DNA of 64,000 bases from Glandiceps talaboti (GCF_964340395.1 NC_135559.1:19608150-19672149); one strand, 5' to 3'; shown: positions 24,951-35,636, counted from the first letter of the stretch. Program-made: numbers and translations. Notes: a model not told the origin generated them from the letters alone.

Positions 24951-26773
24951 TTTTTAATCCAGCCATGGTGATTGTTGAGAAGATGAAGGAATGCATTCAA
25001 AACATACCAGAACCCACACCATCATTAGAGGTAAATATACAAGCTACATGTATTTCACCTCATATGTAGCGTCAGCTGTATTTTTATTCGATATTTACCT
25101 AGGTTCAATGTACATATATAAATGATTTAATAATGTATTTCAAACAGTCAATCCTTTTTTTTCTTTCAAAGTATTGAATTAGAATAAACAAGTTGTTGGC
25201 AAACATCTAAACTGTCCCACTGTTTGTCAAATATGTTTACTATTTCACAAATGTTTTCATCTCAAATTGTACAAATGTGAAGAATTACTTTTTAATACCT
25301 GCAGGCTACCCCAATGTTGTCTCTCATTTATCACCACCAAAATCCCAGTTAGTGAATGACACATGATTTGATTCCACAGTGAAGTATGAGAATTAGAAAT
25401 TGCTAAAAGCAAGATTTTTCCTGGTGAAAAGTTTTGTATGGTTATAAACTTAAAACTGCCACTGACAGCAAGAGAACTTGTCCAGGCCTGTGTTTTGCAA
25501 AATTCGTACTGACGATGTGCCAAAACAAAACATGCTAGATAGACACTTTATAAAAGGAATGTCTTTATGTTATAAGTTATGGTTTTATCATCCTTACAAT
25601 GTTTCCTATATACAACTTGACATAGCCAAATACTAACTATGGGTCATCTCTTTTCATGTAGAGTTTCCTTGAAGAAACTGGTTTATCTACAGTCTACCCT
25701 AGAACTGCCACGTATGTTGAAAGTCCACATAACTTCCATCTACAAACACCAACAAAAGCAGTTATGGATGGTGGGTATATCTACTCTCTAAAGTTAAACA
25801 AATTTAAATCTAATTCTGACAGTTAAAATTGATAAAGGAAAAGTCCAGTAAGACTGATTTCTGCTTTTAGTATTTTTGTATTGACAGTAATCAGCTTAAA
25901 GGAAAAGTTCAAATCAGACTTATTTCTACCTTTAGTACACTTGTATTGATTACTGCTATCAACTTACAGAAAAAGTCCTGTCAGACTTATTTCTGCCTTT
26001 AGTACACTTGTATTGATTACTGCTATCAACTTAAAGGAAAAGTCCTGTCAGATTTATTTCTGCCTTTAGTACACCATGTTGAAGATTGTAGTGGTCACAC
26101 CACTACAATCGATGCAATCTAAAAACATGATGGTAAACACATTTAAATACTACCATAAACTAAGCACTATATCTCACAATAGAAGTAAATCCACTTACTA
26201 CTATCAACATCGCAGTGGTAAATGCAGAACCTGATAGCACTGAAAGTATGAAAGTTTTCAACATTTAGTTAAAAGTATGAAAATGGAATCAGCATTCGCA
26301 TTTACACCAGACCCCCCCCCCCTCCTAAATGAACAAAGTTTGTTTATTGAGGTTGTGCGACATTGTGCGATCGTCCCTAATAGAAACAAAATTTAGTTCC
26401 AAGATGTCAGAAAAAAGAGGAAAGCAGGTACTGCATGTGGTTTCAAAACTTAGCTAGATTTTGTCAATCTTCATTTGCTCTTTTAAATCACATATACACA
26501 TAGATATCATTTTGCCAACTCAAAAGTTTGAATATGAGAAATTTTATTTGTCTACATACCGTTTATCAAATTGTTATTACTTTAAATCTTCTTGGTTCTT
26601 TTCCTAACTTTCAGATTATTTCAGCCATGTAGCAGCTCTCAATCAAGTGGTATCTTTGTGCAATCTTCTCAATGCTGATATCAATAATTTAAATAATCAT
26701 AAATATGTTGCCCACCAAATAGCATTGCTTTATGTAAGTATAACCATAGATGTGTTATGTATATGTATATATG

Positions 26774-26851
<78 letters not shown>

Positions 26852-28633
26852 ATATGTTTATATGATGTATATATGTGTGTGTATATATACATATATAGAG
26901 AGACTTAATTCAAAAGAATAAGGATATTAATATTATATGACTGTCATTACTCACAGTTTCACGCTTCCTCAGCAATCATCAGGTGACTGATAAAATTGGG
27001 ATTGTCAAGGTCGACATGTATACACACAAATGTTTGTGTGTATACGTAACAAGATGGTCGGACTATACTATTCCTTATGGAGGTTTACTTCTATAATTGG
27101 CAAGGGAATATTTACTTTCGTGGCAACATTTGGAGACAAATTAAGATTTTTTGTTCAGTACCATGCTCTTTTCAGCATTGATTATACATAGCTTCTCTTA
27201 CCAGGGATATACTGAGGGAATTTTACTTTATCCTCAAAAAGCAGGAGATGAAAACAATTAAATTTATGGCCACTTCTCTTTTCAGCAATCTCTGAACCAA
27301 CTTGGAAACATAAAATGCCTTGTGGAATTTAAGACAAATGTTGAGACAAGTTTTAAGAAATTGAAAATTGGTCTTGAATCGAAGGGTCCTGATCAGCCCA
27401 AAGTTTTACCAGAGGAACAACAGGAATGGTAAGAGATATTTCATTTTAAAGATTTAGATAATATGCTTGTCTTTTACCCATTAGTGTATGCTTTGTCATT
27501 TTCAAATCACTTTTAACTTCCAAACGTTATGATGTGAGATAGGGTTTGATAATAGCAGCTTATGAAAAGCCATGATGGTCAAATCACAACCATGGATAGC
27601 TCAATTTTTGTACGTTGCTGCTTGTTTAGTCATGATGGTTGAATGGTTAGAGTGGTTGGCTTGTAATCTGTACATTGCTGTTTGTGGAGTCATGATGGTT
27701 GAATGGTTAGAGTGGCTGGCTTGTAATCTGTACATTGCTGGTTGTGGAGTCATGATGGTTGAATGGTTAGAGTGGCTGGCTTGTAATCTGTACATTGCTG
27801 GTTGTGTAGTCATGATGGTTGAATGGTTAGAGTGGTTGGCTTGTAATCTGTACATTGCTGCTTATGTGGTCATTATGGTTGAATGGTTAGAGTGATTGGC
27901 TTGTAAGCCGTACATTGCTGGTTATGGTGGTTGAATGGTTAGAGTGGCTGACTTGTAATCTGTACATTGCTGGTTGTTGAGTCATGATGGTTGAATGGTT
28001 AGAGTGGTTGGCTTGTAATCTGTACATTACTGGTTGTGAAGTCATGATGGTTGAATGGTTAGAGTGGTTGGCTTGTAATCTGTACATTGCTGGTTGTGGA
28101 GTTATGATGGTTGAATGGTTAGAGTGGTTGGCTTGTAATCTGTACATTGCTGGTTGTGGAGTTATGGTGGTTGAATGGTTAGAGTGGCTGACTTGTAATC
28201 TGTACATTGCTGGTTGTTGAGTCATGATGGTTGAATGGTTAGAGTGGTTGGCTTGTAATCTGTACATTACTGGTTGTGAAGTCATGATGGTTGAATGGTT
28301 AGAGTGGTTGGCTTGTAATCTGTACATTGCTGGTTGTGTAGTCATGATGGTTGAATGGTTAGAGTGGTTGGCTTGTAATCTGTACATTGCTGGTTGTTGA
28401 GTCATGATGGTTGAATGGTTTAATAGAGTAATTGGGTTGTAATCTGTATATCAGGTTAAATCGAATGCCATTTACTTACACATGTACATTGTTGTTTTGT
28501 GGTTTACAGGGTAAAAGAACTGACAGACTCTCTATTCAAGTTGGTCATCACTTTCCCACCAGAGTTGATACATCATATTCTTCCAGTTATGAACCTCTTC
28601 CAACTATTACAGCAGCAGACACGTACACGGTAG
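21470..28633 (+). CDS. Eight-exon gene, unrecognised helical protein, 269 residues
   Basis: Predicted join 21470-21533, 23366-23484, 24183-24246, 24963-25030, 25662-25770, 26615-26733, 27286-27428, 28510-28633. All junctions are GT-AG and every phase agrees, with a single frame throughout. The protein starts MAAVTATPALVV; then LHEPLWSGAICWSDVAVDVM, a basic cluster GRRRRRYS, KMKECIQNIPEPTPSLE, DYFSHVAALNQVVSLCNLLN, KYVAHQIALLY and a C-terminal FPPELIHHILPVMNLLQLLQ. No signal peptide or membrane segment is visible; it looks like a soluble mostly helical protein. I do not recognise the family. The start ATG sits in the animal-typical context CAAAATGGCT. The stop codon falls inside the first unit of a tandem repeat of about 48 bases (28590-28815), so the C-terminus may have been altered. 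Confidence 0.8.
22493..22622. repeat. ATGT/ACGT microsatellite in intron 1 of the eight-exon gene
   Basis: (TATG)n with GTAC interruptions toward the 3' end. The frames on both strands are artefacts. Confidence 0.95.
22893..23506. repeat. Poly-C and poly-G runs flanking exon 2
   Basis: A run of about 18 C at 22894-22911 and a run of G at about 23490-23504, the latter 6 bases after the exon 2 donor. Between 22870 and 23235 there is an inverted similarity (CCTAGCCTCTTGAAGTTGAG against AGTGGCAAGAGGCTGGGTAA), so this may be another foldback insertion with C/G-run ends. Confidence 0.5.
24358..24490 (-). mobile_element. Probable 3' end of a non-LTR element
   Basis: Read on the minus strand, the segment ends with CCAGAATAAATAAAGATTAT followed by TATCATTATTATC, an AATAAA-like end with a simple-repeat tail. 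No coding part is seen. Low-confidence call by analogy with the clearer ends at 30275 and 36600. Confidence 0.35.
24598..24824. mobile_element. Inverted-repeat element family A, complete, 9-bp target duplication
   Basis: CAATCTGATTAAAATCTGAT on the left pairs with ATCAGATTG on the right, and the two arms pair almost completely through the centre (CGCCTTTCG/TTGG/AAAGGCG). ACACCTACC occurs immediately before (24589-24597) and immediately after (24825-24833) the element, a perfect 9-base target-site duplication. Nine-base duplications with long inverted repeats are characteristic of Mutator-like transposons. It lies in intron 3 of the eight-exon gene. Confidence 0.92.
24904..24952. repeat. GATT microsatellite just before exon 4
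   Basis: (GATT)n ends about 10 bases before the exon 4 acceptor at 24961-24962, so its length might affect the polypyrimidine tract. Confidence 0.9.
25815..26084. repeat. Tandem repeat, unit about 70-80 bp, 3-4 copies
   Basis: The block AAAGGAAAAGTCCTGTCAGA followed by TTATTTCTGCCTTTAGTACA and CTTGTATTGATTACTGCTAT repeats from about 25835 to 26075 in intron 5. The last copy abuts element family B, copy 2. Confidence 0.85.
26085..26380. mobile_element. Inverted-repeat element family B, copy 2 (left end missing)
   Basis: Matches 9045-9350. The right end TTGTGCGATCGTCCCTAA corresponds to the terminal inverted repeat of copy 1. The left terminus is absent, replaced by the tandem repeat at 25815-26084. 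It is in intron 5 of the eight-exon gene. Confidence 0.75.
26758..26900. repeat. TA dinucleotide microsatellite
   Basis: About 65 bases of pure (TA)n flanked by GTATATATG variants, 25 bases after exon 6. Confidence 0.95.
27571..28440. repeat. 60-bp minisatellite with tRNA-like unit, about 14 copies
   Basis: Units starting CATGATGGTTGAATGGTTAG repeat at 27631, 27691, 27751, 27811, 27871 and, after one shortened unit (about 27924), at 27981, 28041 and every 60 bases to 28401. Units around 27924-28163 and 28164-28403 form a 240-base higher-order repeat: the variants GGCTGAC and ATTACTGG recur at exactly this spacing. Each unit contains GGTTAGAGTGG then GGCTTGTAATC, resembling the D-arm (A box) and anticodon arm of a tRNA with a TGT anticodon. 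Because 60 is divisible by 3, long frames are open on both strands; these are repeat artefacts. It lies in intron 7 of the eight-exon gene. Confidence 0.92.
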
Positions 28634-28815
28634 ACAACAATTGTTACCTTGCAACTGTAATACAGCAACAGACACATACATTGTACAGGATAGCTCAACG
28701 ATTGTTATCTTTCAACTATTACAGCAACAGACCACATACATGGTAGACAACAATTGTTACCTTCCAACTTTTACATCAACAGACACGTGTATAGTAGATC
28801 AACGATTGGTACCTC
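28590..28815. repeat. Degenerate tandem repeat over the stop of the eight-exon gene
   Basis: A unit of about 48-60 bases built on CAACTATTACAGCAGCAGAC, ACGGTAGACAACAATTGTTA and CCTT recurs three to four times. The first unit contains the last codons and the TAG at 28631-28633. Confidence 0.75.
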
Positions 28816-29142
28816 CATCACTGTTCACCTTAACTTTTCTATCAAAAACAATTTAGTCATATTCGTGTGTAAGCTGCCATGTGATCTGTTTGGATAACTT
28901 TATCAAAAGTGGATTTCCTGTATGTGATTATTACAAAACGTTTTTTTTTTTCATCTTTTTTCCCTTTACTTGTGAAAAACAATTTTGTTGCTAGAGATAG
29001 TTAAAAGACGTGTTTAAAGAAACCAGTAAATGATAATTGAAAACATATTTGCATAAACATGATACACTTTAGAAAGCAAGTTATGGTTTTATTAAAATAC
29101 TTTCATATTAACATGTATTGAATGCAGTAAAGTAGTGACATT

Positions 29143-29627
29143 CAATCTGATTAAAATCAGATGCGGTGAAAAAGCATCACGATGTCTTTTTTTGCCTCTA
29201 TTTTTATCGTTTTGTGTCGTTTGTTTTGTTCCAGGTGATCGCCACCTTCCCACATCTGACCCTGTGTAATAGAACATCTTGTTTGAATCTCAAGGATCTT
29301 GACAGGTTTCAACCAATCAGTATGCTTCTTTCAAAATCGTTCAGAGAGATGGTACCACCATTAATGGGTCGAATCATCTCTGCAATCCTCCGTGTGTATG
29401 TTTGTTTGTTTATTTTTTCAATTTCTCCAGTGTGCGCAGCTGCCAATGTAACGCTCATCGTGATTGGCTACTCAAAAGTGCAAGATTCAAATGAGATTTT
29501 CTATTACACAGGGTCAGATGTTGGAAGGTGGTGATCACCCGGAACAAGACAAACATCACAACAAGATGGAAATAGAGGTAAATAAAGACATCTAGCTACC
29601 TTCACCACATCAGATTTTAATCAATTG
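29143..29627. mobile_element. Inverted-repeat element family A, long-loop version
   Basis: Left arm 29143-29275 starts CAATCTGATTAAAATCAGAT; right arm 29497-29627 ends ATCAGATTTTAATCA with a small deletion. The arms pair (for example TTCTATTACACAGGGTCAGA with its complement near 29260) around a 220-base loop that contains no recognisable gene. The frame at 29166-29534 is just the element read through. Confidence 0.8.
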
Positions 29628-30271
29628 TGACAGACCGTGTTCTTTGAGATGTGCAATAGTTACCTAAATTACCATGCTTGTTTCGTTTTAAGCATCATAC
29701 CTTCAACTCAATTGATCTGTTGTATACAAGTTTTGTTTTTAGCAACTCATTAATAATATTACCGACATGCATGAAAACTGATGTCAAAAATATAAATTTC
29801 TGAGAAAGAAACATATTTCCATAGCGATATATGATAATCTGTGGTCAGTTTTCAAGCTAGTCAAATATTCCAACAGTTTGTATTCAATAAATTTAGAAAA
29901 CTCTTTATGTTCCAAAGATTTATTCCAACAAAATTTGTAATGTGCTTCAGATCATGGAATTTTTTTTCTTGAGTCAATTTATCATAGAAAAAAAACATTG
30001 ATTTCTACATTTATCAAGTAGTAAAGAAATAAAACTTGTTATTTATTCTTCTTTTTTGAATATTATATAGTTTACCTTAAGTACAACCATCATGAGAACA
30101 ATTTGTTCTATTTTTCCTTGTCTGTGATTTAGTGACAGAAAAAATATATAATATAGTTTTCCAAAACACATTTTTGGTCTGGAATGTGTACCAAACATTG
30201 CTCACTACATTAGTATACTTCAAAAGACCATTTCTCTCCAGTGTTTTTATGGAAATGTTGAGAGCAGTCAA

Positions 30272-30425
30272 TCAATCAATCAATCAATCAATCAGTTTAC
30301 TTTAAGAACAATAAGGCCACAGGCCGAAAGAGCAAACAATAATACAAACGTTTCAGTTCATAGAGGGATATTCCTCTCTATTTTTCATTGCAAAATAAAT
30401 AAATGAAGCTAAATTATTTAGATAA
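30272..30425 (-). mobile_element. 3' end of a non-LTR retrotransposon with GATT tail
   Basis: On the minus strand the segment ends with TTCGGCCTGTGGCCTTATTG then TTCTTAAAGTAAACTGATTG and (GATT)n. Similar GGCC.GTGGC ends occur at 35320 and 48370 on the same strand, suggesting related elements. Confidence 0.55.
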
Positions 30426-31463
30426 GTTATATTATCTGAATTCAAAAGTGAAATGAACTTATCATAGGAAGGGTTTAAACAAAACCACCTTGGTAACATT
30501 TCTTAGAGAGCAGTCTTAGTAAATTGACATCATTCTGTATTTTCTATATTTGATAGTGTACCGTATATTGTAGAAATTTCTGATTTGATTTTACATCTAT
30601 TTCATCAACTCTTCTTTGTACTGCCATGTGACTGCCATCCATGATGAAAAAGGTTAACCCCTCATTTTGCCCAATGTACCTGCTTTTTTTGTAAAATCCT
30701 GGTAATCCAAAATTAACTCTTATTTTTTTTTAAATCAAAATTTACGCTACACATTGTTCATTTATATTGATGATGGTAGTTGTTTACATGCAGGTATCGG
30801 TATGTACTCGTGGTACCATTATTTTAGAATTTATTGTAATCAAGTAATATTTTCACCAGCAACACATACCTTTGGGCCTGCATATCATGTATATATCTAA
30901 GGTACCCGCATACAGCTTTTGGTTTCTGTACAGACCCAGAGAGAAAGTGACATTTTGATTTGGATGTCTCTCCTAAGCAAGAATGGAGTACTCATGGGAG
31001 CACTTTTAAATCAATATTCCTGTGTAAGTGCACTAGAAATGAATAAAGATTACTGGCAGCTCTTAACCTAATCTTTCCTACCGTCACAGACATATATGAT
31101 TATTCAGTTTACACCTTGATTGCATGTTTTTTTTGTTAAGACGCAATAATGATGATTTGGCACCAAAAGTTGTCGTATTATCAGATATATGTACTTAGTG
31201 TGGAATTCAAGTAGCTGTTTTGGTTTACTTGCAATGTCACAAGATTAATAACTGCACTTATGTATCATGTTCCAGCAAATCGATTGTTGCATAAGTGATC
31301 GTTCATATTGATATGAATGAAAACATGTACACAGTTTTCTTTGTTTTGTTTTTCTTTGAAGTAAAAAAAATGTTATGACAACAAACTTTTCATCGACTTT
31401 TCTGTCATCTATTGATTACAAAACTATTCTGATACTTTCCCCGTTCTACAATTAGTCGTTAAT
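30426..31463. other. AT-rich intergenic, nothing recognised
   Basis: No frame of note, and no repeat seen apart from short poly-T runs. Confidence 0.4.
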
Positions 31464-31499
31464 ACTACAGTGGCAACCAAGGTTTCGGCTTACTGAGAG

Positions 31500-31720
31500 A
31501 GACACAAATTAATAGCTCGCGCAGCGGCAGCAAAGCTGCCGCATAGCGGCTCAATGACTGGTACGCATGCGCGTCGTATATACTATGCGAAAAAAATTGG
31601 TGGTTCTCCCAGGGATGCATTGCGGCGCGCAGTGACTACGCATGCGCCTTCCATATACTACGTGCAGCTACTACGTGCATTCTCCACGCGCTACCGCGCA
31701 TACCGTATCATCGTATAGCA
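31500..31720. promoter_or_regulatory. GC-rich, CpG-dense patch with NRF1-like sites
   Basis: In an otherwise AT-rich window this patch has many CpGs, a small palindrome (GCGGCAGCAAAGCTGCCGC) and two occurrences of ACGCATGCGC (about 31563 and 31638), which resemble the NRF1 consensus GCGCATGCGC. This could be a promoter, but no coding exon is clearly attached. It lies at the left end of the 31464-34377 element. Confidence 0.4.
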
Positions 31721-32523
31721 TAGGCGACATAACATCACTATGCATTGCAATATTGTAACAGTAGGCCTGTTGGCACGATTATCGTAACATTGTAACGAGT
31801 ATCGAGGCATCACTGTACCTCAAGGAGAAATTGTTACACTATTTAGAAGTTTGATGCACGGCGGTATGCGATACGGACCACTGATGACAGCGCAGTTTAA
31901 TTTCAGGGTTGTGGAAGTGTGGTTTTGACATTTATATTGTCGATAATTGATTTTTTTACATGTTCTAAAAAGAATAACTACTTTCCTATGTTTGTTGGTA
32001 CAGTAACATTCCTAAATCATCCAGTTGAATACGCCGTATTCCGGTTATCGAAGAAGCCCCGAAAAGATAAAAGATATGATTGTTTGGCCACTAGGGGCGC
32101 TGTTTTAGAACCGGAAGTGAGGGCCAGAATTGTAGCGCATTGTTGCAAAGCATAGAGTCTATAGGCATCGTAACCACTGACTAAAGATTTTCTGTCATTC
32201 CCCGTAACTTTACGCTATAATATTGCATTATCGCCCATCAAATAACGAAATAGCAAATTAACCTCTTGTTCTCCTAATATTTCGCGTAAGTTTGGCTCTG
32301 CAATTCGACGGTGAGGAAAACCCAAAAGTAGCAACATTTTGAAACGGGTAGTACACTGACATCTCACTCATGTTTTCAGTGTGACCTCGTCCATTTGCGT
32401 TACCGTTGGAGAAATTGTAGCGATTGCTTCCAGTCAAACATCGGAACGGAAAAAGGTACAAAAACAGAGGAAAGAACCCTCAAAATCACAATATACGCTA
32501 CAGTTATTGCAGCTTGTATAAAA

Positions 32524-32695
32524 CCAATCTGATTAAAATCCGATGTAGATGTCGGCTAATCGTTCATTGCTATTTTACTTTCGTTATTGTGCCTGAATTG
32601 ACCTTCGTGGTACATGTTTGATCGCCTCCTCTACCGATCAGGACAAAAACGTAAACATGTACCACGAAGGTCAAATCAGGCAAAATAACGACATG
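32524..32695. mobile_element. Inverted-repeat element family A, truncated
   Basis: Begins CAATCTGATTAAAATCCGAT and follows the left arm of the copy at 33098 for about 80 bases, then folds back (TTTACGTGGTAC-type arm: GTGGTACATGTTT with AAACATGTACCAC). The right arm stops near 32690 without the terminal CAGATTG. Confidence 0.8.
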
Positions 32696-33097
32696 GTATG
32701 ATGAGTGAACCACGTAAACGTTACATGGAAGGCCGAATCATTGAAGGGGTGGGCGGTGTGGTACATCAATCACAATAACAATATTTATGATTCGTTGCCG
32801 ACTTCAATGGGTTTTTTTTATACACTGATGGTCCTGAATGAAGAATAGCAAGCTAACCAAAGTGTGATAGTAAAGATGAGTATATCAATACAAATATGTT
32901 TATGCCAACTTATAACCAGTACATGAAATGTTTTTTTCCGGACAAAGTTTTATGATTTCACCCGTGGTGCTACACCACTGTTCTAATAAACAAGAAAGGC
33001 CTAAGTATGCGTCGACATCAGTTACAATCATAAACATGTGGCTTGGTAATTGTCGACCGAACTCTCAATATTGCAATGACTGTAGCTGGAAGCTGTT

Positions 33098-33339
33098 CAA
33101 TCTGATTAAAACCCGATGTAGATGTCGGCTAATCGTTCATTGCTATTTTACCTTCGTTATTTTGCCTGATATTATTTTTCTTGGTACATGTTTACATTTT
33201 TTAGCCTGATCGTAGAGGAGGCGATCAGGCAAGCTAAAAAATGTAAACATGTACCAAGAAGGTCAATTCAGGCAAAATAACGAAGGTAAAATAGCAATGA
33301 ACGATCAGCCAACATCTACATCGGATTTTAATCAGATTG
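33098..33339. mobile_element. Inverted-repeat element family A, complete, 9-bp target duplication
   Basis: Left end CAATCTGATTAAAACCCGAT and right end ATCGGATTTTAATCAGATTG. The arms are complementary almost to the centre (CCTGATCGTAGAGGAGGCGATCAGG). GAAGCTGTT is present at 33089-33097 and again at 33340-33348, a perfect 9-base duplication, in agreement with the copy at 24598. Confidence 0.93.
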
Positions 33340-33859
33340 GAAGCTGTTGTCAGATTTGTAATTTTCTAATCGTTCTTTTGTCAAGCAACAGACACCAGTA
33401 AGGTAAAGAAATATGTTTATCATGTCTACATCGGGTATATTTCGAAGGTCCTCCGTCCAACTTTCAATGTTTCCGCTGTCGATTAGTTCTATCTTTTGAT
33501 GCTTGACATCCACTATTCGTCTCCTCTTCCGTTCTCTCAGAAAATTATCATTTTCTAGTGTTTCAAGACCAAGGTTGACAGCATTTCTGGCGATATCTAG
33601 TAGATTTAGAAGTAGTAATTTTCCACTCTTTTATGAATGCACGGAGTTCTTTTACGCCCTTTTTGTTGACAGCTTCATACATCGCCATACTATTAGATGC
33701 CATGACGAAAATTCTGGCCCTCACTTTGTCAGATATGGTGCGCCCTCTCGCGATACTTTCCTGCGAAACAACCGGAAGTTCGATAACCGGAATACGCCGT
33801 ATTGAGAAATCGTGATGTTCGGCAACATGTCAAAACATTTGTCCAAAGACCAACGTACA

Positions 33860-34080
33860 TTGTGGAGAGTCTATGATAAGTTGGCTGATTGAAAATGAAC
33901 AATATTAATCTAATGGCTATGATGGTTTTTGAAACCAACAACTGCATAAAGTGTTGACTTTCTTTACTTCTCGTCCATGTCAGAGAAGTAAATGTCATTC
34001 AATAAAATATATTTTGATGGTCAATACCCCTGGAAAATGACCCAAATCAAGTGTACGAACCCTGACCCAGGCAGCTGGTC
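33860..34080 (+). repeat. Dispersed repeat pair, member 1 (second at 58905-59130)
   Basis: TTGGCTGATTGAAAA, TTTTTGAAACCAACAACTG, ACTTCTCGTCCATGTCAGAG and CCCCTGGAAAATGACCCAAA occur in the same order here and at 58905-59105. Both contain ATTCAATAAAAT. The right part falls inside the 31464-34377 element. Confidence 0.8.
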
Positions 34081-34377
34081 ACAAATGAATATACCCTGTG
34101 CGAGCTTATGGGCTTTGCCTAGTTATGATATTATAATTGTTAAGACATGTTGATATAAGGTATTGAATGGCATTGTTTAATTATACTCTCAGTAGAGTGG
34201 CATTTCTGATAGCTAATTTTTGTCAAGCGGTCACATGGTAGCATAATTACAAGGTGATTATATCCTCACAAGAGAGGTACAGCTATGATCACCCACTTGT
34301 GTAATCTAGTCGAACAACACTACTTTTAGTTTGTATCTATCTTAGTAAGCCGAAACCTCAGTTGCCACTGTCGTAGT

Positions 34378-35200
34378 GTCTGTGTGCTATATGGCCTTGT
34401 TTGACAAAGCAAAGATAAGCTTCATTGTTCAATGAGTGTCTGGGATACGTGTCTTGTTGAAGTACTCTGCTAACAAGCACTGTATGTTCTTATCTATCCC
34501 AAGTACCAACCTTTATGTCGCTTACTTGCATGATGTTAGAGGTCGCTTTGGAAGGTCCTTATTTAATCATGTACATTTCTACTCAAAAAAGTTTTGTGTT
34601 AGTGTCTCTTGTTACTGGTTAGTTTTCATCACCTGTGATTGTTATTGAACATAACTTGCTACCTAGCCACTCTAGCTCCATGCTGCTATCACTGATTTTG
34701 TTTCACTTCTCACAAACTACTTATGATACTATCGGCGTCAATTTAGTAACGCCCTCAATGTCCGTTATCAGCATGTCTTTGTAGACATTTACATAATATT
34801 AGCCTATAAATATATTATATCTTGCACATAGATTTAGCAAATCGATTTTAGAATGAATTTTGTTGTATGACTCTGTACGTGAGTCATAAAAAAACAAAAG
34901 TATATCAAAACATTCGATGGGGGCGCTGTGTTTGGTTAATTTTGACAGCAGGTCAGTACAACACGGAAGCATTACTATGGATCTATTATACGAGATGGTA
35001 TTAGCCACCAAGGTATCAGGAATTCACTTTGTCTTGTAATAAGACCCATAGCATAGGGACGCGTGATCTTACCTGTACATAACATCTAACGTACATCTTC
35101 TTTGTATGGATGGATGGATACAAAATATACCATTACCAAATGATACATTATGCTGCCACTATATATAGAACATGAAGGTAGAAACGATGATAGAGAAACA
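34378..35200. other. Intergenic, nothing recognised
   Basis: No domain or long repeat is visible. Confidence 0.4.
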
Positions 35201-35329
35201 TATTCTTTTCCTAGTTCTCTATACTGTTCTGAGCTAGTATCAAGCAAGCAGCCATAGTGTATATGGAAAATACGCTTAGTAGCGAAAGTTCATATTCGTC
35301 GCTAGTATCGGTCCTCAAGCCACAGGGCG

Positions 35330-35389
35330 AAAACAAATAAACAAACAAAATAAACAAACAAACAACACATGGACGAATGTATGAATGAA

Positions 35390-35424
<35 letters not shown>

Positions 35425-35636
35425 ATACTGACAAGCATCAACAAGAAAATAGTTAAAAATCATTATCAACTACAAGAATTACTATATGTTTTCCTATATG
35501 TGAAATGGCCACAACTGTACATACCCACAATTGTGACCATTTCACATATAGGAAAACATATAGTAATTGTTGTAGTTGATAATGATTTGTAACTACTCTC
35601 TTGTTGATGCTTGTCAGTATTTATTTATTTATCTAT

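Larger units (their letters stand above)
31464..34377. mobile_element. 2.9-kb composite element with terminal inverted repeats
   Basis: The left end ACTACAGTGGCAACCAAGG, continuing with TTTCGGCTTACTGAGAGAGA, is matched in inverse by the right end ending AACCTCAGTTGCCACTGTCG. About 38 of 44 bases agree. A second inverted pair lies inside (about 32024-32110 against 33690-33805, sharing ATACGCCGTATTCCGGTTAT). Two family A elements are nested within it. A minus-strand frame at about 33600-33340 reads RERKRRRIVDVKHQKIELID then WTEDLRNIPDVDMINIFLYL and could be the relic of a transposase-linked protein, but I do not recognise it. No intact transposase is seen. Confidence 0.65.

Noticed and set aside
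22487-28440. CRISPR-like regularly spaced repeats
   Set aside because: The sequence is eukaryotic and the 60-bp units are contiguous with no unique spacers; it is a minisatellite.
27631-28440. Functional tRNA genes
   Set aside because: The units have only A-box and anticodon-arm similarity; acceptor stem and B box are absent.
28432-28856. Plus-strand frames after the minisatellite
   Set aside because: They overlap the real last exon (28510-28633) in the wrong frame.
29166-29534. 122-residue plus-strand frame
   Set aside because: Lies entirely inside a family A inverted-repeat element and matches no domain; the opposite arm gives a shadow frame at 29092-29277.
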